Below are positions 18,397-27,666 of a DNA stretch of 64,000 nt, in pieces (the first letter of the stretch is position 1; each line of letters begins with the position of its first letter). This stretch comes from Limnohabitans sp. Jir72 (GTDB lineage Bacteria; Pseudomonadota; Gammaproteobacteria; Burkholderiales; Burkholderiaceae_C): contig NZ_NESC01000007.1 of the NCBI RefSeq assembly GCF_003063575.1, positions 124,001 through 188,000 on the forward strand, written 5' to 3'. The translations under genes and the position numbers were made by a program. The notes beneath the pieces were generated by a model. That model was not told the origin of the DNA. It saw nothing but the letters and a program-made list of their open reading frames with translations, and ran no database searches.

Positions 18397-18664
18397 CCGG
18401 ACAAAGGGGATGGGCGGCCTCCTCATACCGGGGTACCGAAAATCGTCGGCCGCCCATCCCCTTCATCCGGCTGTGGGTGCATCCGTAGGTCGGAGCTTCA
18501 GCTCCGACATGGAACATGGAACGAACCACAACGTCGGAGCTGAAGCTGCGACCTGCAAAGACAACATCTCTGTGCAAACCACAACGCCATCGTGATGGGG
18601 GGTGAGGGCCTCGGCCGATTTCTGGTACCCCAGTATGAGGCCGAGGCCCTCACCCCCCAGCACG
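18397..18664. repeat. Compound palindrome: two long hairpins flanking paired family-A repeats
   Basis: The 354-bp gap at 18360-18713 holds hairpin 1 (arms 18397-18419 and 18448-18470, core GGGGATGGGCGGCC), family-A copies at 18485-18511 and, inverted, 18532-18556, and hairpin 2 (arms 18591-18616 and 18639-18664, core GGTGAGGGCCTCGGCC). The loops of the two hairpins are near reverse complements of each other, both centred on GGTACC, while their stems differ in sequence. The whole block is thus an inverted pair of one structured element. Confidence 0.8.
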
Positions 18665-18713
18665 ATGCAGCACACCACCCAGGCATGAACTGAACAACAC
18701 GAACGGGGCAAAA

Positions 18714-20288
18714 ATGCAAACCAAATTCATGACCGCAGCACAAGCGGCACAACTCATCCAAGACGGTGACACCGTGGGCCTCATGGGCGGTGGCGGCGGC
18801 TTGATGGAGGCGACGCATCTGTTCGAAGCGGTGCAGGAACGTTTCCTGAGCACACAGACACCGAAGAACCTCACCCTCATGCACGCCCTGGGCATTGGCG
18901 ACAAAAAAACCAAAGGCATGAGCTGCTTCGCGCATGAAGGCCTGGTCAAACGCGTCATCGGCGGCCACTGGGTTTGGTCGCCCGCCATGCAGCAGCTGGC
19001 CCTGTCCAACAAGATCGAGGCTTACATCCTGCCCGGTGGCGTGTCGAGCCAGCTCATGCGCGAGATTGGCGCGGGCCGCCCCGGCCTCATCAGCCACGTG
19101 GGCCTGGGCACCGTGTGCGACCCGCGCCACGGCGGTGGCCGCATGAACGATGCGGCCAAAGACGACCTGGCCGAAGTCATCACCATCGATGGCCGCGAAT
19201 ACCTCCGCTACAAGCCCTTCCCCATCCATGTGGCCATCGTGCGCGCCAGCAGCGCCGACGAAGACGGCAACATCAGCTTCGAGCACGAAGCGGCCAACCT
19301 CGATGCGCAATCTTTGGCGCTGGCGGCACGCAACAGCGGCGGCAAAGTCATCGTCCAAGTGAAGGAACGCTTGCCCAAGGGCGCCCTCAAAGCCCGCGAA
19401 GTGCGCATTCCCTCTGCGTGGGTCGATGCCATCGTGGTCGATCCGCAGCAGTCCACCAGCTACGCCATCCCGTTTGATCCGGCTTTCAGCGGCGAGTTGA
19501 CGGGCCAGGCGCGCTTGAGCAGTGAAGCCGAAGACCACGCCCGCGAACTGGCGGCCTCGCAAGAGGCCTTCAGCGAACGCCAGGCCGTGGCGCGCCGTGC
19601 CTACCAGGAACTCTTCAACACCGACAAGGCCCGCCCGGTCATCAACTACGGTGTGGGCGTGCCCGATGCCGTGGCCAAGCTGATCGCGGCGCGCAACGAG
19701 CAGCACCGCATCTACCAAACCATCGAGCACGGCACCTATGGCGGCACGCTCATGGACGGCGTGCTGTTTGGCTATGCCCGCAACGCCACCGCCATGCTGG
19801 ACGCGGCCACGCAGTTCGACTTTTACGGCGGCGGTGGTCTGGACATCGCCTTTTTGGGCTTTGGCGAATTCGACGAAGAAGGCTCGGTCAACGTCTCCCG
19901 CTTGGGCGGCGTCACCGTGGGCCCCGGCGGCTTCATCGACATCGCGCAAAACGCCAAGAAAGTGGTGTTCTGCGGCACGCTCGCGGCCAAAGGCGTAAAG
20001 CTGGAAACCGGCGACGGCCAAATGCGCGTGGCAGCGCAAGGCGCTGTGAAAAAGCTGGTCAAACGCGTCGACCAAATCACCTTCTCAGGCCCGCAAGGCT
20101 TGGTGCGCAGGCAAGAAGTGCTCTACATGACCGAGCGCGCCAGCTTCAGGCTCACACCCCAAGGCATTGAGCTGTTCGAGATCGCCCCTGGCATCGACCT
20201 GCAGCGCGATGTGCTGGACCAGATGGACTTTACGCCGCTGGTGGCCAAAGACCTGCAGGTCATGGACAGCGCGCACTTCAAGGCCTGA
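18714..20288 (+). CDS. Acyl-CoA:carboxylate CoA-transferase (YdiF/propionate CoA-transferase family)
   Basis: 524-residue class I CoA-transferase that moves CoA from an acyl-CoA to a free acid through a glutamyl-CoA intermediate. The alpha-like half opens with DGDTVGLMGGGGGLMEATHLFEAV; the beta-like half has NYGVGVPDAVAKL and the catalytic glutamate at about residue 338 in QTIEHGTYGGTLMDG. It is followed by a strong terminator at 20309. With the upstream acyl-CoA dehydrogenase it suggests activation and oxidation of a carboxylic acid. Confidence 0.92.
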   Translation: MQTKFMTAAQAAQLIQDGDTVGLMGGGGGLMEATHLFEAVQERFLSTQTPKNLTLMHALGIGDKKTKGMSCFAHEGLVKRVIGGHWVWSPAMQQLALSNKIEAYILPGGVSSQLMREIGAGRPGLISHVGLGTVCDPRHGGGRMNDAAKDDLAEVITIDGREYLRYKPFPIHVAIVRASSADEDGNISFEHEAANLDAQSLALAARNSGGKVIVQVKERLPKGALKAREVRIPSAWVDAIVVDPQQSTSYAIPFDPAFSGELTGQARLSSEAEDHARELAASQEAFSERQAVARRAYQELFNTDKARPVINYGVGVPDAVAKLIAARNEQHRIYQTIEHGTYGGTLMDGVLFGYARNATAMLDAATQFDFYGGGGLDIAFLGFGEFDEEGSVNVSRLGGVTVGPGGFIDIAQNAKKVVFCGTLAAKGVKLETGDGQMRVAAQGAVKKLVKRVDQITFSGPQGLVRRQEVLYMTERASFRLTPQGIELFEIAPGIDLQRDVLDQMDFTPLVAKDLQVMDSAHFKA

Positions 20289-20306
20289 AGCACGGCGCTC
20301 ATTCAA

Positions 20307-20528
20307 TCAAGCCTGACGCTGGTCAGGCTTTTTTATTTTCACCATCGAGATCACGCCGAAGGGGCAACGCCGCTCGCATTGGCTGCAGCCGGTGCAGCCT
20401 GACGCATCGTGCAGCACCGAATGCTTGCGCCAGCCATCGGCTTGCAAACTCAACACATGCGGTGGACACGCCGCCACACACCAGCCGCAACCGGTGCAGC
20501 GCGGGGTGTCGATGCGAGGCAAAAGCAT
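20307..20528 (-). CDS. Small 4Fe-4S dicluster ferredoxin
   Basis: 73-residue iron-sulfur protein. Two CxxCxxCxxxCP-type clusters are visible: CTGCGWCVAACPP near residue 11 and CTGCSQCERRCP near residue 44, giving two [4Fe-4S] sites. I choose the ATG at 20528 because the first cluster then sits near the N-terminus as in the family; a longer frame overlaps arsC. It is probably co-transcribed with arsC. Electron partner unknown. Confidence 0.85.
   Translation of the reverse strand: MLLPRIDTPRCTGCGWCVAACPPHVLSLQADGWRKHSVLHDASGCTGCSQCERRCPFGVISMVKIKKPDQRQA
20309..20337 (+). terminator. Intrinsic terminator after the CoA-transferase gene
   Basis: Perfect 8-bp stem AAGCCTGA / TCAGGCTT with a 6-nt loop, followed by TTTTTTATTTT. 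It starts 20 bp after the CoA-transferase stop. The last codons of the opposite-strand ferredoxin gene lie inside this hairpin, so the two convergent genes share it. Confidence 0.85.
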
Positions 20529-20542
20529 GCGTTCAACAAGGC

Positions 20543-20905
20543 TTACTGCGCCTTGGGCAAGATCTCCAGCACCGTCTCGGCCGGGCGGCATATGCGCACA
20601 GCCAATGGTGTGGCCACGATTGGTCGCTGAATCAAGATTGGGTGCTGCGCGATGAAGTCCAGCAGTTGCGCATCGGTCCACTTCGGGTTGCCCAGATCGA
20701 GCTCGTCATAGGGTGTGCCTCTTTGACGCAGCACATCGCGCACGCTGCCGCCCATGCGCTTCACCAGCGCAAGGAGCTCATCGCGGCTGGGCGGCGTCTT
20801 CAGGTACTCCAGCACGGTCGGCTCGGCACCGCTGTCGCGGATCAGGGCCAGCGCGTTGCGCGAGCTGCTGCATTGGGGGTTGTGAAAAATGGTGATGTCG
20901 GTCAT
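20543..20905 (-). CDS. arsC: Arsenate reductase ArsC (glutaredoxin-type)
   Basis: 120-residue ArsC-family protein. The catalytic cysteine lies in FHNPQCSSSRNALALI (residue 12). Downstream come YLKTPPSRDELLALV and the conserved region HPILIQRPIVAT, with the arginines used for oxyanion binding. It would reduce arsenate to arsenite with glutathione/glutaredoxin, although family members without arsenate function exist. It marks the last ordinary chromosomal gene before the accessory island. No arsenite exporter is adjacent. Confidence 0.9.
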   Translation of the reverse strand: MTDITIFHNPQCSSSRNALALIRDSGAEPTVLEYLKTPPSRDELLALVKRMGGSVRDVLRQRGTPYDELDLGNPKWTDAQLLDFIAQHPILIQRPIVATPLAVRICRPAETVLEILPKAQ

Positions 20906-21141
20906 GGTGCTTTTAATTTATGAGGGTCACAGTACAAAAAACCAAGATTCATGAACTTGGGCGATCGCCTTCAACGATGGCCGTGTAAAAAAATTAGGGT
21001 ATTCCCCACTCGAATCAAGGTGACGTTTTTATTCCTGATGCTTCATTAAGCTGGTGACTTCATTCACCACTCACACCGCCGAAATCACGACAGCCTCATT
21101 TCAAGGGGTACGCGTTCGCAAAGCAAGCAAGGAACAATCAC

Positions 21142-21906
21142 ATGATCAACATTTCCCAGTATGCCGCAACCGACATCATGACAGTGCGTGTTTTGGAACA
21201 TGGGCGTGCAGACGTACCTTTCTGGAACTGGCAAATCAGTCCCGTAGCCAAAATGGACCGACCAGGTGGTCCTGCTGCATTTGTAGGGGCAGGACTTTAC
21301 GCCATCTGCTTTGACGGACAGGTCATTTACATCGGCTCTTTTTCAGGCAGTGACAAAGGCGTTCAGGTCCCCATCTGGCATTCGGGTGACATCATTCCTG
21401 GCCGCTGGACACGCCACGTGGGCTCCATCACAGGGCGCTGCAATCTGCTGAGCACTGCACCGCGCAACATCGCACAGTTGTTGACTGTTCATGGATCTAA
21501 ACATCCCATGCTGAAAGCCCTGGTGAATGGTTCGACACTCAAGCACAAAGATGCCGGATGCCAGGGCTCATTCAATCGCCTGCATTTCGCAGCACTGCAT
21601 TGGAATGAATTTGAGACAACCGATCCCACAACCATTCTCAAGCGATTCAGCTTTGTCTATGCACGCCTGAATGCCCCTCGCCTTGAAGCACTGCATGAAC
21701 TTGACAAAAAAGGTATCAGTCAATTGGTCAAATCGGCCGAGTCACACCTGATCAGCACCTACAAACCATTGATCAATGATGAAACTGCCACAGGCGAGCA
21801 CTTGCAGCCTTTGACATGCCAACAAGCTGGCCCGATCCTGACCGAAGCCCTGATGTCTGAAGTGCAACTCTTCATGGAAGACCCCGCCAAGGCGACAACA
21901 CCCTGA
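21142..21906 (+). CDS. GIY-YIG-type putative nuclease, left island copy
   Basis: 254-residue protein with the landmarks of a GIY-YIG endonuclease domain: GLY at 51-53, YIG at 63-65, Arg88 in GRWTRHVG, Glu200 and Asn212 in AESHLISTYKPLINDE. These are the positions used for metal-dependent DNA cleavage in this fold, though the spacing between YIG and Arg is longer than in UvrC or I-TevI. It is homologous over most of its length to the 38082-38813 product at the other end of the island (NW(K/Q)I, GAGLY, SGD, RW, HKD). It is the first gene of a rightward series. The function, probably DNA cleavage, is inferred from motif only. Confidence 0.72.
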   Translation: MINISQYAATDIMTVRVLEHGRADVPFWNWQISPVAKMDRPGGPAAFVGAGLYAICFDGQVIYIGSFSGSDKGVQVPIWHSGDIIPGRWTRHVGSITGRCNLLSTAPRNIAQLLTVHGSKHPMLKALVNGSTLKHKDAGCQGSFNRLHFAALHWNEFETTDPTTILKRFSFVYARLNAPRLEALHELDKKGISQLVKSAESHLISTYKPLINDETATGEHLQPLTCQQAGPILTEALMSEVQLFMEDPAKATTP

Positions 21907-21971
21907 GCTCTGCTCGGAGAGCAACACCCCCCCTGGAATTGACCATTCACGCCATCAAAAGAAACAACAAC

Positions 21972-22274
21972 ATGACAACAAATATCCGGCCCAGCAACCT
22001 CAAAACAGTGAACGACGCACAAGTGCTGATCGTGTCAGACGCACGCTTTCAAAACTCAGCACCATTCTCTGGGACCTTCGAGGTTTTCGACCTGGATCAT
22101 TGCATCACCCGAAACGAAGACGGCAACCTGATGGCCACCGTCAACTGCACAACGGCGGGCTTACCGCTGACGGAGGACTCCACGCTTGAGTTCGAGTTGC
22201 AGGGCCATTACGAGAGCTGCATTGGCTTCAGCGGTGACGTGATCACCTGCATTGCCATCATCCCGACTTCATGA
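21972..22274 (+). CDS. Small protein of unknown function
   Basis: 100-residue protein beginning MTTNIRPSNLKTVNDAQVL. An in-frame TTG start 33 bp earlier is possible; neither start has a clear ribosome site. The residues alternate hydrophobic and polar in a way that suggests a beta-sandwich, with three cysteines and a FEVFDLDHC segment. No known domain recognised. It lies between the GIY-YIG gene and the nuclease-helicase gene and may be part of the same transcript. Confidence 0.6.
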   Translation: MTTNIRPSNLKTVNDAQVLIVSDARFQNSAPFSGTFEVFDLDHCITRNEDGNLMATVNCTTAGLPLTEDSTLEFELQGHYESCIGFSGDVITCIAIIPTS

Positions 22275-22402
22275 ACATGAAGCGGGCCATGTGTGCTGCA
22301 TATGAAGAAGATGCCAAAATTATTAAAAAACAATTCATTACGAAAAATAAATTTGATATATAAAATGATAAAAACAAACGCAATCCAAAAAGATCGCTAA
22401 AT

Positions 22403-25400
22403 ATGCAACAGCGCAATGACCAGGTTCTCTATTCGGCCTCAGACATTGTGGCGTTTTTGGGTTGCAAACACAGAACCCAGCTCGACTTGCGCAAATTGAG
22501 CGGTTGGGACGAGACGCCAACGCCTGCCGATGACGCCATGGCCCTGGTTCAAGCCTATGGCGACAGGCATGAGCAAGCCTATCTGCAAACCCTCAAACAC
22601 CGTGGCTTGCAGATTGTCGAAATCGACAAACAGGCACCACTTGAAGAGCAGATTGAAGCCACTCGCCAGGCCATGCGCGATGGCGCACAAGTGATCTTTC
22701 AAGCCGCCCTGCTTCAGTCACCCTTTCTGGGTTATGCAGACTTTCTTTTCAAAGTGGATGGATCGTCAAAGCTGGGCCATCACCATTACGAAGTGGCCGA
22801 CACCAAGCTGGCCAAGTCCAACCGCGCCAAATTTATGGTGCAACTGTGCTTTTATGCGGATCTGCTGGAACAGGAACAAGGGGTTTTGCCCCGCCACTTG
22901 CATGTGGTGCTTGGTAAGCTGGACGAGGCGGACAAGCGCAAACGCGGGCTCGCGCCACAGGCCGAGAACACAGCCCAGCTGCTGACAGGCGAATACATCC
23001 ACCATTTCCGTCAGATCAAGGCGGACTTTTTGGCCTTCATGGCCAACCCGCCGCCCACCGAGGCACTGCCTAACCCTGCCTGTGGCCAATGCGGCTGGCG
23101 CGATCACTGCCAGAAACAATGGGAGTTGCAAGACCATGTTTGCCTGGTGGCCAACATCCGGCGGGATCAAATCGACAAACTGGCCAAAAGCGGCTTCACC
23201 ACCATGAAAGGGCTGGCCGCTTATAGCGGTGAAGTCAAAGGCATTGGCGTTCTGGACAAGCTCAAAATTCAAGCCCAGCTGCAAAGCCAGCCGCTGGACA
23301 CCAACGGCCAACGGCGCATTCACCACCTAGCGCCATCTCAGCCTGTAGCGGGCATCAACAAACCCAAGGGCTTTGCCCTGCTGCCTGAGCCCGACGCGGG
23401 CGACTTGTACTTCGACATGGAAGGCTTTCCTCACGAAACCGGTGGGCTGGAATACCTGTTTGGCGTGGGCTATGCACAGCCGCCAAGCGCCCCCGACCAA
23501 GGGGCTACGCTGAAATTCAAGCCTTTTTGGGCGCACAACCGCCAGGAAGAAAAAGTCGCATTCGAAGCCTTCATGGACTTTGTGGAAGCACACCTCCTCC
23601 AACACCCCAAAGCCCACATCTACCACTACGCCGCCTACGAAAAAACAGCCATTCAGAAGCTCTCCAGCGTGCATGACACCCGCACCGAATTCCGTGACCG
23701 CTTGCTGCGCGAAGGCCGACTGGTGGACTTGTACCGCGTGGTCGGGAGTGGTTTGGCACTGGCTGTGCCCAGTTATTCGATCAAAAAAGTCGAGGCCTAC
23801 TACCGGGGTGCCCGTGCAGGCGCGGTGGCCAATGCGGGCGAAAGCATTGTCATGTACGAAGCTTTCCGCAAAACCACGGACGCCAGTGAGCAACAACGGC
23901 TGCTGGCCGATATCGAGTCGTACAACAAAGACGATGTCGAGTCGACCTGGCAACTGCACCAATGGCTCGAAAGCCTGCGGCCCGCAGGCATACCGTACTT
24001 TTCCCCGGCAGCACAAGAGCCGACCGAGCAGCCCAAAACAGAGGCCAAAATCGAACGCGAAGCCGCTGAGGCCAAGGCCCGAGAAGCCCTGGCGCTGTGG
24101 CTTGCCGGGCAGCCCGCCGAACTGCAAGGACAAGCGCAAAAAGTCGCCGAGCTGCTGAGTCATTTACTGGGCTTTTACTGGCGCTGCGCCCTGCCTGGCA
24201 TCTGGCGTCAATACCAACGCCAAGCCAGCGATGAAAGCGAACTGCTCGACGACATGGAATGCCTGGCCTTGCTCACCAGCACGGGCCAAGTCACCGAAGA
24301 TGCTCTTAGCAAACGCTACTTTTTCCGTGTGCCGGATCAGGAAACCAAACTGGCCACCGGGTCGGACGTCACCTGCCTGAGCGACGGCATGTCGGTGGCG
24401 AACTTTGTGTATGACCCAGATCGACAAGAAGTCTCGTTCACCCGAAAGGCCAACAGAGAAGCACCACCCCAAACCATCACGGTGTGTGCCGCAGCCCGTT
24501 ACAACGACGCGCCCAAGCTCGCGGCCATTCACGCCTACATTGAGCGCCTGAGCCTGGGTCAAGAGGCAGGCGGCCCCTTGCTTCGGCTGCTCAGCCAACT
24601 GCGTCCACATCTCACAGGGCGCGCATCCGGTCAGACCATCCTGAGCGAAAGCCCCACACCAGAAGCCGTGCTGGATGCAGTGCGCCAACTCGATGGCAGC
24701 CACCTGGTCATTCAAGGCCCGCCGGGCACCGGCAAAACCACCACCGCCGCCCATGTGATTGCAGCCTTGATTGCGGAGGGCAAAAACGTGGCCATCACGG
24801 CCAACAGCCATGCGGCCATCAATCACCTGCTGGCCGCCGCCTACCAGCGCACCCAAGCGGCCCACACGCCCGTGCATGCGGTGGTGGTCAAAGCGGACGA
24901 TGCACTGCCACCCGGCATCAAAGTGATCAAAAGCGATGACCTGAACCCGGCCCAGCACCGACTGGCAGGCGGCACTGCCTGGCTGTTTTGCCGCCCGGCG
25001 CAAACCCAGGAATGGGACTACCTGTTCATCGACGAAGCCAGCCAACTGTCACTGGCCGACGCACTGTCTGCGGGCAGTTGCGCACGCAACATCGTGCTGC
25101 TGGGCGACCAGATGCAACTGCCCCAGCCCACCGAAGGCACCCACCCCAGCGACAGTGGTCTGTCTGTGCTGGATTACCTGATGCAAGGCCATGCCACAGT
25201 GCCCGCCGAGCAAGGCATCTTTTTGGGCACCACCCATCGCATGCACCCGGATGTGTGCAAGCCTATCTCGGAGGGCGTGTACGAAGGCCGACTGGTTTCA
25301 GCCCCCGCGTGCGCCGCGCAAGGCCTGGTGCTGAACGCCACTGCCGACCCGGCCCTGAAACCGCAAGGTGTGGTGTATGTGCCGGTGCCACACGCACACC

Positions 25401-25876
25401 GCAGCCAGTCAGCCCCGGAAGAGGCACAGCGGATCAAACAACTCTTTGACAGCCTGCTCGATCAGCAGTGGACAGACCGCACTGGCACCACGCACCCCAT
25501 CACGCCCCACGACATTCTGGTCGTGGCCCCCTACAACGCGCAGGTGCGCGAACTGCGTCGCGCACTGGGCAAGCAGGCCCGCGTGGGCACGGTAGACAAA
25601 TTCCAGGGTCAAGAAGCGGCCGTGGCCATCGTGCCCATGACGACCTCGGACGCCGACAACCTGCCCCGCAACCTGGACTTTCTGTTCAGCAAAAACCGCC
25701 TCAACGTGGCCGTGTCCAGAGCCAAGTGCCTGGCGCTGGTGGTGGCCTCACCGGGCCTGCGGGGGATGGACTGCGGGACGGTGGAAGAGATGGGGTTGTT
25801 GAGTTTTTATGCTCGGCTTGTTAACCCGGATGACCATGCCTTGTCCAAGAACAATGCACAACACGATTTTGTGTAA
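22403..25876 (+). CDS. TM0106-like RecB nuclease fused to SF1 (DNA2/Upf1-like) helicase
   Basis: 1157-residue multidomain protein. Residues 1-250 resemble the RecB-like nuclease called TM0106, with YEVADTKLAKSNRAKFMVQLCFYADLL and a CGQCGWRDHC cysteine group. Residues about 330-540 resemble a predicted DEDD/RNase H-type exonuclease (LYFDMEGFPHETGGLEYLFGVGY and, later, YNKDDVEST). Residues 700-1140 form a superfamily 1 helicase: Walker A GPPGTGKTT (about 772), Walker B FIDEAS (about 875), LLGDQMQLPQP, TVDKFQGQEA and RLNVAVSRAK. It would unwind and degrade nucleic acid. Nuclease-helicase fusions are frequent in defence islands; that role is inferred. Confidence 0.88.
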   Translation: MQQRNDQVLYSASDIVAFLGCKHRTQLDLRKLSGWDETPTPADDAMALVQAYGDRHEQAYLQTLKHRGLQIVEIDKQAPLEEQIEATRQAMRDGAQVIFQAALLQSPFLGYADFLFKVDGSSKLGHHHYEVADTKLAKSNRAKFMVQLCFYADLLEQEQGVLPRHLHVVLGKLDEADKRKRGLAPQAENTAQLLTGEYIHHFRQIKADFLAFMANPPPTEALPNPACGQCGWRDHCQKQWELQDHVCLVANIRRDQIDKLAKSGFTTMKGLAAYSGEVKGIGVLDKLKIQAQLQSQPLDTNGQRRIHHLAPSQPVAGINKPKGFALLPEPDAGDLYFDMEGFPHETGGLEYLFGVGYAQPPSAPDQGATLKFKPFWAHNRQEEKVAFEAFMDFVEAHLLQHPKAHIYHYAAYEKTAIQKLSSVHDTRTEFRDRLLREGRLVDLYRVVGSGLALAVPSYSIKKVEAYYRGARAGAVANAGESIVMYEAFRKTTDASEQQRLLADIESYNKDDVESTWQLHQWLESLRPAGIPYFSPAAQEPTEQPKTEAKIEREAAEAKAREALALWLAGQPAELQGQAQKVAELLSHLLGFYWRCALPGIWRQYQRQASDESELLDDMECLALLTSTGQVTEDALSKRYFFRVPDQETKLATGSDVTCLSDGMSVANFVYDPDRQEVSFTRKANREAPPQTITVCAAARYNDAPKLAAIHAYIERLSLGQEAGGPLLRLLSQLRPHLTGRASGQTILSESPTPEAVLDAVRQLDGSHLVIQGPPGTGKTTTAAHVIAALIAEGKNVAITANSHAAINHLLAAAYQRTQAAHTPVHAVVVKADDALPPGIKVIKSDDLNPAQHRLAGGTAWLFCRPAQTQEWDYLFIDEASQLSLADALSAGSCARNIVLLGDQMQLPQPTEGTHPSDSGLSVLDYLMQGHATVPAEQGIFLGTTHRMHPDVCKPISEGVYEGRLVSAPACAAQGLVLNATADPALKPQGVVYVPVPHAHRSQSAPEEAQRIKQLFDSLLDQQWTDRTGTTHPITPHDILVVAPYNAQVRELRRALGKQARVGTVDKFQGQEAAVAIVPMTTSDADNLPRNLDFLFSKNRLNVAVSRAKCLALVVASPGLRGMDCGTVEEMGLLSFYARLVNPDDHALSKNNAQHDFV

Positions 25877-25921
25877 TCGCCAAACGACAACCACCTCAGT
25901 CAACTTCAAAGGGCACCAACA

Positions 25922-27184
25922 ATGTATATCGGTCTGTTAACAAAGAACGCCAACGGAGACATTGCGAGCCACACTTGTCCTATTGATCAAGTGGCAATAG
26001 CCAACCACCAGCAAATTTTGTTTGCCGCAGCCGCCGACGATGAACTACTGGTTCAGCAAGCTCTGACTGCAGTGGCAAGCATGTGTGACGTGGCCCTACC
26101 GCCCCCTACACCAGGATTCCAGAATCAGCCAGGGGACTATTACGTCTATGGCTATTTCAACAATCTCAATGCCCCCACATGGAATGATTGTTTTTACATT
26201 GGCAAAGGCAAGGGGAACCGCTGGACAGCGCATGTCCGTGAGCGAAGTGAAGAGAACTTGCCGCAGGCCACATCTGCCAAAAATCGGCATATTGACGCAT
26301 GGGTAGCTGCGCAAAGGGATGCGGCAACAGCCCCACTCACAGCACAAAAATTGATCGCTGCGGCCAAACAGCAGGGATTAGTGCGCAAGCTAGGCCAATG
26401 GTCTGGCCCCTTTGCTGAAGCCTGTGCCTTTGGAGCAGAACACTTTCTGATCAGGGGATCATTAGGGGTCTATGAACTGGCCAACAACACTGGCGGCAAT
26501 AACCAAATCGGTAATCTTCGCATCCTTGTCCGCGACAAGGGCCTAGACATAAATACACCAAGTCATGCAACCGCATGGTGTCTCGCCGTCGATACCTTTG
26601 TATTTAATCCAGATGCAAAGATTCTTAACAACCGTATTCGGCCAAGCCTACATCTTCTTTCCTATCAGACATTGTTTGCGGGCCTTGATCACTCTTTAGC
26701 CCAAATAGGACTCTTTCCACAAGCTAGAAATTATTTTGATCCAAACAACTATCCTGATATGCCATCTCACGCCAGCGTTGAAGGAGCCTCCGACCCGTGC
26801 TTGTCCTATGTGACAAATGACCAACGTCCCTTCCGTGTGCAACTCAAACTCTCAAGATGTAAGGACGGTGCAGTTGTCAACGTGCGGCCGCGAGTTGACA
26901 GCGTCAGAGGGCGTCATGATTATTTTCAATATTTTCAAAACATCAACATACACGGCAGTCCACTGGTAAATTATTACGGTCAAAATTCGCCCATAAGAAA
27001 TCCAGGAACACCATTTTTCAAACCATTCGCTCCAGATGGAAATGGAATCAACGACACCTTATTTCCATTGAATGCTGGACAAGGTGTAGTTACAGGATAT
27101 GCAAACTGGATTCAAGGTGGTCATTTCAATCTGAATTTACGCGATGCATTGAATTTATTTCTCAACACATTTCACGTTATATAA
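25922..27184 (+). CDS. GIY-YIG (LEM-3-like) nuclease with novel C-terminal module
   Basis: 420-residue protein. A GIY-YIG domain of the LEM-3 type covers about residues 72-192: YYVYGYF, CFYIGKGKGNRW (90-101), His104, Glu173 in AEHFLIR and YELANNTGG (184-192). A C-terminal module (about 300-420) with QLKLSRCKDGAVVNVRP, RNPGTPFFKPF and GGHFNLNLRDALNLFLNTF is shared with the separate 129-residue product at 29345 and with a decayed copy at 27417. Base composition drops sharply along the gene. It lies 45 bp after the nuclease-helicase gene and may work with it. Confidence 0.8.
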   Translation: MYIGLLTKNANGDIASHTCPIDQVAIANHQQILFAAAADDELLVQQALTAVASMCDVALPPPTPGFQNQPGDYYVYGYFNNLNAPTWNDCFYIGKGKGNRWTAHVRERSEENLPQATSAKNRHIDAWVAAQRDAATAPLTAQKLIAAAKQQGLVRKLGQWSGPFAEACAFGAEHFLIRGSLGVYELANNTGGNNQIGNLRILVRDKGLDINTPSHATAWCLAVDTFVFNPDAKILNNRIRPSLHLLSYQTLFAGLDHSLAQIGLFPQARNYFDPNNYPDMPSHASVEGASDPCLSYVTNDQRPFRVQLKLSRCKDGAVVNVRPRVDSVRGRHDYFQYFQNINIHGSPLVNYYGQNSPIRNPGTPFFKPFAPDGNGINDTLFPLNAGQGVVTGYANWIQGGHFNLNLRDALNLFLNTFHVI

Positions 27185-27296
27185 GGAATCGTGATGATCT
27201 TGCAATTTTCTTCACTTATCTTGGTGCCAAATAATTTTGAGGTTCTACCAGATCAAACACCATGGGAACCACAAACACATCAATCACACGGCGGAT

Positions 27297-27416
27297 TCAA
27301 GTGCAAATTGCATCACGGTTTAACCAGGCGTAAAACACATCAGAGAATGTCTTGAATCCGAGCCATTTTATAGGCCTATGATTCAGTCTGTTCTGGATCA
27401 TAGTCAACTCCTCAAG
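27297..27416 (-). pseudogene. IS30-family transposase C-terminal remnant
   Basis: On the minus strand the translation LEELTMIQNRLNHRPIKWLG, FKTFSDVL and then, after a one-base frameshift, AWLNRDAICT-stop matches the C-terminal pattern of IS30 transposases (rLNnRPRK.LGy.tP ... LNRVALRT-stop). Everything upstream of this end is missing. It abuts the truncated module copy that begins at 27417, so an old IS30 insertion followed by deletion probably shaped this spot. Confidence 0.7.
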
Positions 27417-27545
27417 CTTGTCCTATCTCACAAATGACCACCATCCGTTCGTGTGCAACTCAAACTCTCAAGGTACAAGGACCGTGCTGTTGTCAACGTA
27501 CGTCCGCTACGTTAACAACGCACATGGCCTCGAAAAATATTTTAA
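27417..27545 (+). pseudogene. Decayed duplicate of the GIY-YIG-associated C-terminal module
   Basis: The DNA at 27417-27510 is a clear degenerate copy of 26801-26895 in the 420-residue gene: LSYLTNDHHPF, then a one-base loss, then VQLKLSRYKDRAVVNVRP in another frame. No start precedes it and the frame breaks. The remainder of 27185-27666 (482 bp, very AT-rich) has no intact gene apart from the IS30 remnant. Confidence 0.75.
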
Positions 27546-27666
27546 TATTAATTCAAAATTTATTCAATTTTCATGCAAATTGACGTCAAGGAGATTTTTT
27601 GAAATTAAATTTAAATTCAACACCAAAACCATTTTCAAAAAAATTAATTTCAAATGAGACGTCATC

